NCBI GenBank assembly: GCA_900469615.1
Contig: UBYA01000011.1
Span: forward strand, 1,116,001-1,180,000
Source: Hyphomicrobiales bacterium
GTDB lineage: Bacteria; Pseudomonadota; Alphaproteobacteria; Rhizobiales; Rhizobiaceae
Direction of reading: 5' to 3'
Length of the DNA: 64,000 nucleotides
The notes under the pieces were generated by a model. That model did not search any database. It was not told the origin of the DNA and saw only the letters and a list, made by a program, of their open reading frames with translations. Each line of letters starts with the position of its first letter. Positions within the stretch are counted from its first letter, which is position 1. The position numbers and the translations under genes were made by a program. Shown here piece by piece: positions 9,444 to 18,326 of the stretch.

Positions 9444-9890
9444 GTGCGGGATTCTTTGCCTGCCTGACTGTCGAATCGTCTGTCGATTATTGGCGGACAT
9501 CGCACTATCGCTGTGGCTTCGCCATAACTCGGCGTCAAGACGTGGTCAGTATCGGGCAAACCCTGTTGCGCCATGGCGCGGGTTTCGCGTTTAAATTGGC
9601 CATTCCGCGAGGGCAGGCGCCTTCGCGGTGGCATCGACAGGGGAATGGCATGATCCCTTGTGATCGGCGCAGCTCTCGCGCTTGCAGCTATTACGTGGTC
9701 GAATGCGCAATGCATGCAGATGCCGACGGGCTTTTCACTGCCGTCGCGAACCGTATTTGTTCCCGATTAAGCCCGTTAGCCTGCCGCTCGTGCTATGTCG
9801 CCATCACGGCGTCATTGGCCGTCGGCAGATAAGCGCGCGAATGTTGCGTCGCGCTATTCTCGGCCGGCATCGACCATTCGAGGATATCCC
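9444..9890. other. Intergenic region without a supported gene
   Basis: No coding region with plausible codon structure and ribosome site was found. A 10-bp hairpin (stem CCGCGAGGGC/GCCTTCGCGG, one G-T pair, loop AGGC) lies at 9605-9628. It has no T-run, so it could be part of a leader or a weak terminator for the cupin gene. A short open frame at 9542-9832 is Cys/Arg-rich and looks spurious. Confidence 0.5.
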
Positions 9891-10811
9891 ATGGCATTCG
9901 CGCAGCGTCCCATGCCCAGCGAGGCTGGCATCTTGCAGTTCATGGAGATCTGCGATTCCTTCTATCCGCCGGATGCGGTAACGGCTTCGATCACCCAGCA
10001 GCGGGCTTGGTACGACGCACTATGCGCCCGGTTCGACCGCCCCTTGCCCGCAGGCCTCCAGACCAGCGACGAGGTCGTTTCCGGAAAGATCCCTGTCCGG
10101 CGCTACAAGCCCGCCAATATCGGCACGGCAACGAATCTGCTCTATCTCCACGGCGGCGGTTTCGTCGTCGGCTCGCTCGACAGCCATCATGCCATCTGCG
10201 CGGAAATCGCCGACTATGCCGGCGCGGAGTTGATCTCCGTCGACTACCGGCTGGCGCCGGAATATCGCTGGCCGGTGCAGACGGACGACTGTTTCAGCGT
10301 CCTCAGGCAACTGCTTGCCGAAAAGAAATCCGTCGTGCTGATCGGCGACAGCGCCGGCGGCAATCTCGCGGCAGGGCTGGCGGTGCGGGCGAAAACCGAG
10401 GGACTTTCGGGAGTCGTCGGCCAGATTTTGATCTACCCCGCGCTGGGCGGCGATCTCGTTTCCGGCTCTTACCAGGAAATGGCCGATGCACCCGGACTGA
10501 CGACGGCGGATGTCAGCTATTATCGCACCATCCTGCAGGCTCCGTCGGGCGATCCGGTCGCAGAGCCGCTTGCTTCTTCTTCCTTGGCCGGCCTTCCGCC
10601 GGCCTTCATTACGGTGGCACATTACGACCCGCTGCGCGACGACGGCCGCAATTACGCGGCGCGTCTTGCGCAGGCGGGCGTCGAAGTCTGGTTCCGCGAG
10701 GAGCCCCAGATGGTGCATGCCTGGCTGCGCGCGCGCCATATGAGCGAAGGCGCGCGCGCCGGCTTTGCCGCCATATGCGCGGCGGCAAGCCGGTTTGCTG
10801 CTTCGCGCTGA
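9891..10811 (+). CDS. Alpha/beta hydrolase of the hormone-sensitive-lipase (HSL) family
   Basis: Carboxylesterase-type enzyme of 306 residues. The HSL oxyanion motif HGGGFVVGS is followed by the nucleophile elbow GDSAGGN (catalytic Ser), an Asp in DPLRDDG and the terminal His in QMVHAW, so the triad looks complete. The start at 9891 is preferred over an upstream Met because GAGGATAT precedes it. No signal peptide is present. The gene converges tail to tail, with one base between stops, with a CocE-type hydrolase gene, so two ester or amide hydrolases lie together. The substrate is unknown; short acyl esters are typical for the family. Confidence 0.9.
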   Translation: MAFAQRPMPSEAGILQFMEICDSFYPPDAVTASITQQRAWYDALCARFDRPLPAGLQTSDEVVSGKIPVRRYKPANIGTATNLLYLHGGGFVVGSLDSHHAICAEIADYAGAELISVDYRLAPEYRWPVQTDDCFSVLRQLLAEKKSVVLIGDSAGGNLAAGLAVRAKTEGLSGVVGQILIYPALGGDLVSGSYQEMADAPGLTTADVSYYRTILQAPSGDPVAEPLASSSLAGLPPAFITVAHYDPLRDDGRNYAARLAQAGVEVWFREEPQMVHAWLRARHMSEGARAGFAAICAAASRFAASR

Positions 10812-10812
10812 C

Positions 10813-12816
10813 CTACATCAGATCGCGGGCGATACGCGTTTCCTCGAAGATCTTCTCGAAAATCTGCGTTTCGCCTTCATAGGCGATCACCGAAGCGCTG
10901 ATGATCCAGTCCTTTGTCGTGCAGGATATGGATGAAGTCGCGACCGTGCGAACGAACCAGCCGGGGCGCTGCATGTCGCAGGTCCAGGTCGAGACGCCTG
11001 TCATCGATAGCGGGTCGTTTGCCCCGATCGACCAGATTTCCTCGCGCAACTGGCGCGTGGAAAGACCTGTACCGGGATGTTCGGAAAGGCCCGTATCCTC
11101 CTGAATTTCATAGCGGGTTCGACCTGCGGAGAGATCGCGCACCACCTGCCGCTTCGTCGAACCCGGCACATGTTCGATATATTTCGGCAAGGGATCGGGG
11201 TTATCGGGCTGCTTCACGTCGACGATCTCGTGCGCGCCGAGCTTGGGCAGCGCCAGGTCGATAGAGGCGATATCGATCGTCAGCCCCGGATCCTCCGGCG
11301 GCGGCAGGACCATCGGCCAATAGGCGGAAGAGAGCGACAGACGGATGCGATGCCCCTTGCGCAAACGATAGCCGCAGGCATCCAGCGTCACGGTCACGGT
11401 GGTCCGCTCTCCCTTGTTCAGCGGCTCGGGGGCGGCATTGCCGTTGCGATGAGCGAGATTGAGAACGCCGAAGGAGACGCGCGTCGCCGTGCCGTCCGGA
11501 TGGATATCGACGAGCCTTGCGCAGAGATTGGCGGTCTCCGCATCGCATCGCAGCGTCAGCGTGACGACCGGGCGTCCGAGATAATCGTGGTCCTCCGTCA
11601 GTGGTGCGGTCTGGAAGGTCAGCGATCCGGCGTCATCGATGCGCTGGTCGATCGCCATTTCGGCGTCGGGCTTCAGGGTGAACCATTCGCCCGAGGCCGT
11701 GCCGGTGTCGAGCGGCGAGCGCAGATAGACGGGATGCTCCGGTGCATGCGGTGTCGGTGCGCCTTCCATCAATGTGCCGAGCTGGTCGACATGGAAGCGC
11801 TGCATTTCCGGCGGCCGCCATTCCCGTTTGGCGATCCAGAAGCCGGGATCGAAATCGCGGCGCTTTGCGGGTTTGGCCGCGTCGAGAATATAGGCGCGTA
11901 CGGATGGTGTGTTCTCGGCACCGTTGCGCTCGCCGCGCAGCCAGCGGTTCCACCAGTTGATGGCTTCGCCATGGAAATCGGCGCGCGGCTTCGGCCAGGC
12001 GAAATGCGGATATTTGTGGACCCAAGGGCCGATAAGAGCCTTCGCCGTATCCCCGAGACCCTCCACGGCCAGCAGCGGCGTGTTGCGATAGCCGTCCGCC
12101 CAGCCCGCGATGACGAGAGCCGGAACGTCGAAGCCCGCAAAATCCTCGCAGATCGATCCGTGCCGCCAGAAGTCGTCGCGGCGCTGATGCCGGAGCCATT
12201 CCTCCATGAAGAAGGGTTCCTGTTCGAGGCGCTGCAGCCACATGTCCCGCCAGTCGTCGCCGACGATGGCCGGATCGGGCGAGCGCGACTGGTAGCCGAG
12301 CATGGTCGCCGCCCAGGAGAGCTGGGCGGAGAGGTGGCAGCCGTTCTTGTAATGGATGTCGTCGTTATAGCGATCGACCGTCGAGGCGATCGATATGACC
12401 GCCTTAAGCGCCGGTGGTTTCAGGGCCGCCACCTGCAGGCAGTTGAAGCCGCCCCAGGAAATGCCCATCATGCCGACCGAGCCGTTCGACCACGGCTGCG
12501 CCGCGATCCAGGCGATCAGCTCGCAGGCATTGGCAAGCTCGAGCTCGGTATATTCGCCGTCGATGATGCCGCTGGATTCGCCGGAGCCTCTTATATCGAC
12601 GCGCACCCCGGCGATGCCGGCTGCGGCAAAGACCGGATAGGTGGATTCGTCGCGGGGGCTCGTTCCATCGCGCTTGCGGTAGGGCAGGAATTCGAAAACC
12701 GCCGGCACCGGATCGGTGTCCGCGCCATCTGGCATCCAGATGCGCGCGGCCAGGCGCGTGCCGTCCTTGAGGGTAATCCAGTGGTTTTCGATGGTCGTGA
12801 AGCTTCGCTCTGCCAT
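10813..12816 (-). CDS. CocE/NonD-family hydrolase (S15-type acyl hydrolase)
   Basis: Serine hydrolase of 667 residues with an N-terminal alpha/beta domain (nucleophile elbow GISWGG, about residue 120) and a C-terminal jelly-roll of the X-Pro dipeptidyl-peptidase type (about residues 330-540). Family members cleave esters or amides such as cocaine or glutaryl amides. The second of two near Met codons is preferred since AGGA lies nine bases upstream. There is no signal peptide, so the substrate must be imported. It lies 21 bases after a Tat-exported binding-protein gene and is probably co-transcribed, which suggests it acts on the ligand that protein captures. The real substrate is not determinable here. 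Confidence 0.88.
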   Translation of the reverse strand: MAERSFTTIENHWITLKDGTRLAARIWMPDGADTDPVPAVFEFLPYRKRDGTSPRDESTYPVFAAAGIAGVRVDIRGSGESSGIIDGEYTELELANACELIAWIAAQPWSNGSVGMMGISWGGFNCLQVAALKPPALKAVISIASTVDRYNDDIHYKNGCHLSAQLSWAATMLGYQSRSPDPAIVGDDWRDMWLQRLEQEPFFMEEWLRHQRRDDFWRHGSICEDFAGFDVPALVIAGWADGYRNTPLLAVEGLGDTAKALIGPWVHKYPHFAWPKPRADFHGEAINWWNRWLRGERNGAENTPSVRAYILDAAKPAKRRDFDPGFWIAKREWRPPEMQRFHVDQLGTLMEGAPTPHAPEHPVYLRSPLDTGTASGEWFTLKPDAEMAIDQRIDDAGSLTFQTAPLTEDHDYLGRPVVTLTLRCDAETANLCARLVDIHPDGTATRVSFGVLNLAHRNGNAAPEPLNKGERTTVTVTLDACGYRLRKGHRIRLSLSSAYWPMVLPPPEDPGLTIDIASIDLALPKLGAHEIVDVKQPDNPDPLPKYIEHVPGSTKRQVVRDLSAGRTRYEIQEDTGLSEHPGTGLSTRQLREEIWSIGANDPLSMTGVSTWTCDMQRPGWFVRTVATSSISCTTKDWIISASVIAYEGETQIFEKIFEETRIARDLM

Positions 12817-12837
12817 GATCATATGTCCTGAAGATTT

Positions 12838-14418
12838 TTAGGCATCAAACCACACGCGGCTGCCGATATAGCCGTTGGACGTGTCGTTGCCGATGTCGTC
12901 GACATATCCCTTCAGCGTTTTCGACGAGGCCATCAGATAGTCGTTGAAAACGGGCAGGATCAAGCCGCCGTCGTCTCGCACCATCAGCGCCAGCTGGCGA
13001 TAAAGCGCTTTGCGCTTCGTCTCATCCAGCTCGGATCTTGCCTGCAATACCATCTTGTCGAACTCGGGGTTCTTGAAACGGGTGTCGTTCCATTCGGCGG
13101 TCGACAGATAGGAGGTGGAATAGCGGGAATCCTGTGTCGGACGGCCACCCCAGAAAGAGGCGCAGAAAGGCTGCTTGTTCCAGACGTTGGTCCAGTAGCC
13201 GTCTTCCGGCTCGCGCTGCACATCGATCTTGATCCCGGCCTTGCGCGCGCTTTCCTGGAACAGGGTTGCTGCATCCACGGCGCCGGGGAAAGCCGCATCG
13301 GATGTGCGCAGCAGGATCGGACGGTCTAGGCCCGATTTCTTGAAGTGGAAGGCGGCCTTGTCCGGATCGTAGGGGCGCTGCTCGATATCGGTTGGTGCGA
13401 GCGCATAATTGGAATTGACCGGATAGTCGTTGCCGATCGTTCCGTAGCCGCCCAGCACCTTGTCCAGGATCGACTGGCGGTCGATGGCGTATTTCAGCGC
13501 GAGCCGAAGGTCGTTGTTGTCGAAAGGCGCCGTGTCGCAATGCATCAGAAAGCAGTAGAAACCCTTGCCGGCACTCCGGACGATATCGACATTCGGCGCG
13601 CGCTTGAGCATCGGAACGGTCTTCGGGTCGACGCTGTTGACGAAATGGACCTGGCCGGACGCCAGGGCGGCGATACGGGCGGTATTGTCGTTGATGACGA
13701 GTATCTCGACGCTGTCGACGAAGCCGCGGTCGGAACGCCAATCCTTCGGATTCTTCTCGAACAGCGCGCGGACGCCGGGCTCGAAGCTTTTCAGAATATA
13801 CGGCCCGGTGCCGATGGCGGCGGCAGGCTTTTCCACGCCACCTTTCGGCTGAATGATCAGATGGTAGTCGGTGAGAAGGAGCGGCAGGTCCGCATTGCCT
13901 TCCGAAAGCGTCAGGACGAGCTCTCCCGCCTTTTCCTCGATACCGGTGATCGAGGCCATCAGTCCGAGCGCGCCTGACTGAGAATTTTTGTCCGCATGCC
14001 GCTTCAGCGTGGCGACGATGTCGGCGACGGTCATCTTGCTGCCGTCGTGAAACTGCACGTCATCCCTGATCTTGAAGGTCCAGACGGATGCGTCCGCCGA
14101 CGGCGACCAGGAGGTTGCCAGCGACGGCAGGGGCGCGCCGGTCTTGGGATCCGATTCGACCAGCGTATCTCCCCAGAGACGGCCAATGACGAACAGCACG
14201 GATGCGCTGTATGTTGCCGGATCGAGCTCGTCGCTGGTGGCGCCACCCTTGAGGCCGAGCTTCAGATGGCCGCCGCGTTTGGCTTCCTGGGCGCGGGCGT
14301 CACGCGGCATCAGCAAACCCGAGGCGAGGCCCGGCAGAGCGCCCAGGGCGACCGCACCGCCGAGAAATTGGCGGCGGCGGATGTTCAGATGCGAAGATTG
14401 ATCATTTTGACGCGTCAT
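12838..14418 (-). CDS. Extracytoplasmic solute-binding protein, family 5 (Tat-exported, orphan)
   Basis: Peptide/nickel-type binding protein (SBP_bac_5), 526 residues. A twin-arginine signal (NIRRRQFLGG) is followed by a hydrophobic stretch and a probable cleavage after ARA, meaning export in folded form. It is strikingly similar along its whole length to the binding protein of the carnitine-type operon at 20351-21940: shared blocks include RGGHLKLGL, LLLTDYHL, TAPFDNNDLRLALKYA and FPGAVDAA. No permease or ATPase lies next to it, so it may use the paralogous importer. It is followed by a CocE-type hydrolase and is divergent from an HTH regulator. Confidence 0.9.
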   Translation of the reverse strand: MTRQNDQSSHLNIRRRQFLGGAVALGALPGLASGLLMPRDARAQEAKRGGHLKLGLKGGATSDELDPATYSASVLFVIGRLWGDTLVESDPKTGAPLPSLATSWSPSADASVWTFKIRDDVQFHDGSKMTVADIVATLKRHADKNSQSGALGLMASITGIEEKAGELVLTLSEGNADLPLLLTDYHLIIQPKGGVEKPAAAIGTGPYILKSFEPGVRALFEKNPKDWRSDRGFVDSVEILVINDNTARIAALASGQVHFVNSVDPKTVPMLKRAPNVDIVRSAGKGFYCFLMHCDTAPFDNNDLRLALKYAIDRQSILDKVLGGYGTIGNDYPVNSNYALAPTDIEQRPYDPDKAAFHFKKSGLDRPILLRTSDAAFPGAVDAATLFQESARKAGIKIDVQREPEDGYWTNVWNKQPFCASFWGGRPTQDSRYSTSYLSTAEWNDTRFKNPEFDKMVLQARSELDETKRKALYRQLALMVRDDGGLILPVFNDYLMASSKTLKGYVDDIGNDTSNGYIGSRVWFDA

Positions 14419-14487
14419 TGCAGTTCCCTCATTTGCAGTTTTGTAGGAGGAAACGTAGAGGCCGGGCCGCCTCGCGCAATTTCGCGA

Positions 14488-14516
14488 CTTGACGTATGTT
14501 TAAGCGAGTTTACGCT
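14488..14516 (+). promoter_or_regulatory. Probable sigma-70 promoter for HTH regulator
   Basis: CTTGAC (14488-14493) and TACGCT (14511-14516) are separated by 17 bases, matching the alphaproteobacterial housekeeping pattern, 24 bases before the ATG at 14540. An inverted repeat AGCG/CGCT (14503-14516) overlaps the -10 element and could be an autoregulatory site. Confidence 0.45.
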
Positions 14517-14539
14517 AGTCTTACCAAGACGGAGTCCCC

Positions 14540-15325
14540 ATGCCGCATCTAGTCGAGAACCTCAAGATTGCCTGCGCCACACAGCGTTCCATTTCGCATG
14601 TGTGTCGTGCAATCGACCTCAATCGCCAGCAATTCAACCGCTATATAAACGGCCAGACGAGGCCGTCCGCCCACAACCTGGCCCGTATCGCCAGGTATTT
14701 CGATCTCGATGCGGCGGACTTTCTTCTTGCCCCGAAGCTCTTTCGCGAGCGGCTTCGGGGACCGTCCCTCGGGTTCAATGAAAGCTCCGATCTCCTGAAG
14801 GCCTTCCCGGGAAACCTTGCTGCCCTGCGGCGCCATATCGGATATTTCCAGACCTATCACCGTTCGCCGTCCTGGCCGGGAATGGTTGTCTGTTCGTGCA
14901 GTCGCCTCAGCGAGCAGGGTGGGCTGGTGCGCGTCAAGTCGATGGAGCGCCTCAGGGACCCGGGAAACGGCATCCAGCAGTTTTCAAAATATGTGGGAAT
15001 GGCCGCGTTTCACAGGAACCGGATCTTCATTACGGAGCGTGTCGTCGGTCCGAACTCCATGCTGTCGCAGACCATTCTCTTGCCGTTCGACGAGCATCAG
15101 CGCGTCTATCTGCGCGGAACGACCATGGGGGTCTCCTGGAGAAAGGAAAACCTTCCCTATGCGTCGCGGATGATCTGGCGGCACATCGGTGCCGAACCCG
15201 ATTTGCGCGAGCTGTTATCGCGCTGCGGATCCCTGCCGCTGTCGTCGCGCCAGCTGCCTCCGACGGTGCGCTCGTTCCTCGCGGACCCATCGGCCGAAGT
15301 GTATGCGGTGCCGGCGGAATATTGA
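14540..15325 (+). CDS. XRE-type helix-turn-helix transcriptional regulator
   Basis: A 261-residue protein with an N-terminal HTH of XRE type (about residues 5-60, including ISHVCRAIDLNRQQFNRYINGQ). A C-terminal domain of about 190 residues shows no motif I can name and may sense a ligand. It is transcribed divergently from the orphan Tat-exported binding protein, with 121 bases between them, so that binding protein and the CocE hydrolase are the likely targets. Arg-rich helices without membrane segments indicate a cytosolic protein. The DNA-binding call is solid; the target is inferred from gene order. Confidence 0.8.
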   Translation: MPHLVENLKIACATQRSISHVCRAIDLNRQQFNRYINGQTRPSAHNLARIARYFDLDAADFLLAPKLFRERLRGPSLGFNESSDLLKAFPGNLAALRRHIGYFQTYHRSPSWPGMVVCSCSRLSEQGGLVRVKSMERLRDPGNGIQQFSKYVGMAAFHRNRIFITERVVGPNSMLSQTILLPFDEHQRVYLRGTTMGVSWRKENLPYASRMIWRHIGAEPDLRELLSRCGSLPLSSRQLPPTVRSFLADPSAEVYAVPAEY

Positions 15326-15523
15326 CGGCACCGTTTTCGCACGGAACCGTGATTCAGGCGATCGTTTGGATGGCTGCGAAGTTTGACGGGCCTTTCGGTC
15401 GGGTATGTCGGATTGCCTGACAGCCGGAGCAGCGCCTTTACAGGATATATTAAGAATCACTTTATAAGAATATTTCTATCGTGCCGTGTAGTGACGCATA
15501 TTTTGACGTTTGGGGGTGTCTGA

Positions 15524-16633
15524 ATGCTTCTCTCTACAAGAACGGATGTAGATTCCAGCTCGCATGTTTACTTCGACGATTTGTTTCGCAAGGAAGCGAA
15601 GATCAATTTGGATCGTGATGCGGATATTCCCGACATCGTTTCAGTCAACCGAGCCTTGAATTTCATAAAATGCCTGTGGAGCGACACCGGCGAGGAGATG
15701 GATGTCAACGTATTCTATCGTCATCGCACCCTTGAATCGTTCGGCTTTGCAATTTCCAATCACGAGGACCTCTCGGCCTCGCACAAAATCATAGAACTCC
15801 GAGGCGGGGGCGGCATCGCGCCGCTGCTGGTATTCGCCGGAGGTGCAAGCTGCTTTCTGGAAATGCAGCAACTGATCAAGAAAATCAGCTTTCCAGGGCC
15901 GATCCTCGGCGTCGCGTTGACGCCCTTCTGCCGCGATCCTCGGCATCCGGCAACGGTAGAAGACGAAATCGAGAGCGCGCTGAGGGCGCTGCAGGCGGCG
16001 GGGATAGAAGAGCCTTATCGACTGCTCGGCTATTCTTTCGGCGGCGTTTTTGCCCTGGAGCTTGCCCGTGCCTTGAGAGCGCAGGAAAAAGAGATCGCGT
16101 TCCTCGGGATGCTCGATACTCCGCTGAGCGAGCAGGAGTGGCCGGTAGCGGTCTGGGGCAAGTTCATGTGGCAACGCTGGCGGAGAGCGCGCAGCAGAAA
16201 GAGGAACCTGGCGAAAGCCGGCACTCCTGCCCGAGACCGGGCGCCGGCAAAGCCCCGCTTGCCGGCTACGCAGCGCCGGGAACGTCTGGCAAGACTCTTG
16301 AAGCCGCTTTCGTTCCGCTACGCCGACCCGCGTACTGCCTATTATCCGGAGCTGGCGCCTCAGTGGATGGGAAATTATCCTCCGCTATACGATGCCGCCG
16401 GCAGACAACTACTCCGTATGAAAGGCCTTTACAAGCCGAGCCGCTATGACGGGCAACTGACTTTCTATCGCAGCCTTCAAGGCTCTCCGGTCGATTGCGA
16501 TCCAAAGTCCATATGGGCGCGCTTTCTCGTTCATGCGGATTGGGTGGACGTTCCCGGCAATCATCAGAGCATGATTGCCGGACGCAACGCCGGTACATTG
16601 GCTCACGACCTCAGCAACCGCCTCATGCGCTGA
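15524..16633 (+). CDS. Stand-alone type-I thioesterase with degenerate carrier-like N-terminus
   Basis: A 369-residue protein. Residues about 95-365 form an alpha/beta-hydrolase thioesterase like those ending NRPS/PKS enzymes: nucleophile elbow GYSFGG with Ser171 and a terminal His in VPGNHQSMI. Residues about 30-80 resemble the last helices of an acyl/peptidyl carrier protein (VNRALNFIKCL then VNVFYRHRTLESF), but the GGxS phosphopantetheine site is not recognisable. A basic linker rich in Arg and Lys lies near 215-260. No synthetase gene is present in the window. The upstream 197 bases are AT-rich, unlike neighbouring DNA, hinting at transfer. It may release or proofread an acyl chain made elsewhere. 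Confidence 0.78.
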   Translation: MLLSTRTDVDSSSHVYFDDLFRKEAKINLDRDADIPDIVSVNRALNFIKCLWSDTGEEMDVNVFYRHRTLESFGFAISNHEDLSASHKIIELRGGGGIAPLLVFAGGASCFLEMQQLIKKISFPGPILGVALTPFCRDPRHPATVEDEIESALRALQAAGIEEPYRLLGYSFGGVFALELARALRAQEKEIAFLGMLDTPLSEQEWPVAVWGKFMWQRWRRARSRKRNLAKAGTPARDRAPAKPRLPATQRRERLARLLKPLSFRYADPRTAYYPELAPQWMGNYPPLYDAAGRQLLRMKGLYKPSRYDGQLTFYRSLQGSPVDCDPKSIWARFLVHADWVDVPGNHQSMIAGRNAGTLAHDLSNRLMR

Positions 16634-16694
16634 GTTCTCTATCGGCATAAAAGCGAGCAAGGATCGAATGGTCAGGGCTTGAGATGGCAAGCCG

Positions 16695-18326
16695 TCAATT
16701 TCCCGCGCTCTCCATTTTTCGCGTCGCCAAGACACGCTCCAGCCATCCGATCTCCATCTCGGGCACGGATTTCAACAGCAGGTCGGTATAATCGTCGAAA
16801 GGCGGCGACAGAGCCTGCGACTTCGCGCCGAAGCGAACGAGCTTGCCGCGGTGCATCACGGCAACGCTGTCGGCGATGGCGCGGACGATGGCGATGTCAT
16901 GGGTGATGAAGACGTAGGAAAGATGCGCCTCCTCCTGTAGCTTGAGCAGCAATTTCAGGATGCCTTCGGCCACCAGCGGATCGAGCGCCGATGTCGGCTC
17001 GTCGCAAAGGATGAGTTCCGGCTTGGCGGCGAGCGCACGCGCGATGGCGACGCGCTGCTTCTGGCCGCCGGAAAGCTCGGCCGGATAGCGGTCGATGAAG
17101 CCGTTGCCCATCTCGATCTGGTCCAGCAGTTCCTTGACGCGCGCCGTCTTTGCCGCGCCGTGCAGGCCGTCGTAGAAGGTCAGCGGCCGGCCGATGATAT
17201 CGCGCACGGTCTGGCGCGGGTTCATGGCGGTATCGGCCATCTGGTAGATCAGCTGGATGCGGCGCAGTTCTTCGCGAGAGCGGTTTTTCAGTGCCGGCGT
17301 CAGCGGCTTGCCGTCGAAGGATATCCGTCCGTCGCTCGGCGGCAGCAGGCCGGTAATCACGCGGGCGAGCGTAGATTTCCCCGAACCGGATTCGCCGACC
17401 ACCGCCAGAGTCTGGCCTTTGGGAACATGTAGAGAAACATCGTGCAATACCTTGAAACCATTGGAATATTGCGCGCTGATATTCTCGACTTTCAAAAGCG
17501 CGCCGGATTGGTCGGCGGCTTCCGCCCGTGCTTCCTGGCGAACGTTGACGAGGGCGCGGGTATAGTCCTGCCGCGGCTCCTCGATGATCTGCCGGACACT
17601 GCCATATTCGACCGTCTTGCCGTGCCTCAGCACCATGATGTCGTCGGAAATCTGCGCGACGACGGCGAGATCGTGAGTGATGTAGAGCGCCGCCGTGCGT
17701 GTCTCTTCGATCGCATGCTTGATGGCGGCGAGCACATCGATCTGCGTGGTGACGTCGAGCGCCGTCGTCGGCTCGTCGAAGACGATCAGTTCCGGATTGG
17801 AGCAGAGCGCCATGGCGGTCATGGCGCGCTGCAGCTGTCCACCCGAAACCTGGTGCGGATAACGGTCGCCGAACGTTTCCGGATTGGGCAGGCCAAGGAC
17901 CTGAAAAAGATAGAGCGCTCGCTTCTTCGCCTCCTCCTTCGTCATCAGCCGGTGCTTGACGGTGGCCTCGATCACCTGATCGCCGAGCCGATGCGCCGGG
18001 TTGAAGGCGGCGGCGGCCGATTGCGCGACATAGCAGACCCGCGCGCCACGGATCTTGCGGATACCGGATTTGCCGAGCGGCAGGATGTCGACGCCGTCGA
18101 GCAGCACCTGACCGCCGGTAATCTCGGCGCCGCCGCGGCCGTAGGCGAGTGCGGAAAGGCCGATGGTGGACTTGCCGGCGCCGGACTCGCCGATCAGGCC
18201 GAGCACCTTGCCCTTCTGGAGATCGAAGGAGACACCATCGACGATGGTGACGCGTTTCGGCGGCTCGCCCGGCGGATAGCTGGTTGCCTCGATCTTGAGA
18301 TCGCGGACGGAAAGAAGCTCAGGCAT
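16695..18326 (-). CDS. Peptide-type ABC importer ATPase, fused DppD-DppF
   Basis: A 543-residue ATPase with two nucleotide-binding domains in one chain. Domain 1 has Walker A GESGAGKST, signature VSGGQLQR and Walker B LIVFDEPTTAL; domain 2 has GESGSGKST, LSGGQKQR and LILCDEPTSAL. Such DppD-DppF fusions are common in rhizobial peptide-class importers. The ATG at 18326 has GGGAGG eight bases upstream; a GTG six bases earlier is possible. It overlaps the preceding permease gene by eight bases and is the last gene of the carnitine-type operon, so it should power uptake of the substrate bound by the protein at 20351-21940. Confidence 0.92.
   Translation of the reverse strand: MPELLSVRDLKIEATSYPPGEPPKRVTIVDGVSFDLQKGKVLGLIGESGAGKSTIGLSALAYGRGGAEITGGQVLLDGVDILPLGKSGIRKIRGARVCYVAQSAAAAFNPAHRLGDQVIEATVKHRLMTKEEAKKRALYLFQVLGLPNPETFGDRYPHQVSGGQLQRAMTAMALCSNPELIVFDEPTTALDVTTQIDVLAAIKHAIEETRTAALYITHDLAVVAQISDDIMVLRHGKTVEYGSVRQIIEEPRQDYTRALVNVRQEARAEAADQSGALLKVENISAQYSNGFKVLHDVSLHVPKGQTLAVVGESGSGKSTLARVITGLLPPSDGRISFDGKPLTPALKNRSREELRRIQLIYQMADTAMNPRQTVRDIIGRPLTFYDGLHGAAKTARVKELLDQIEMGNGFIDRYPAELSGGQKQRVAIARALAAKPELILCDEPTSALDPLVAEGILKLLLKLQEEAHLSYVFITHDIAIVRAIADSVAVMHRGKLVRFGAKSQALSPPFDDYTDLLLKSVPEMEIGWLERVLATRKMESAGN

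Noticed and set aside
9542..9832. 96-codon plus-strand frame in the 447-base gap
   Set aside because: No ribosome site, no homologous motif, unusual amino-acid composition; best seen as chance.
11077..12831. 584-codon plus-strand frame antisense to the CocE-type hydrolase
   Set aside because: Mirror of a GC-rich gene with clear S15 motifs; low-complexity translation.
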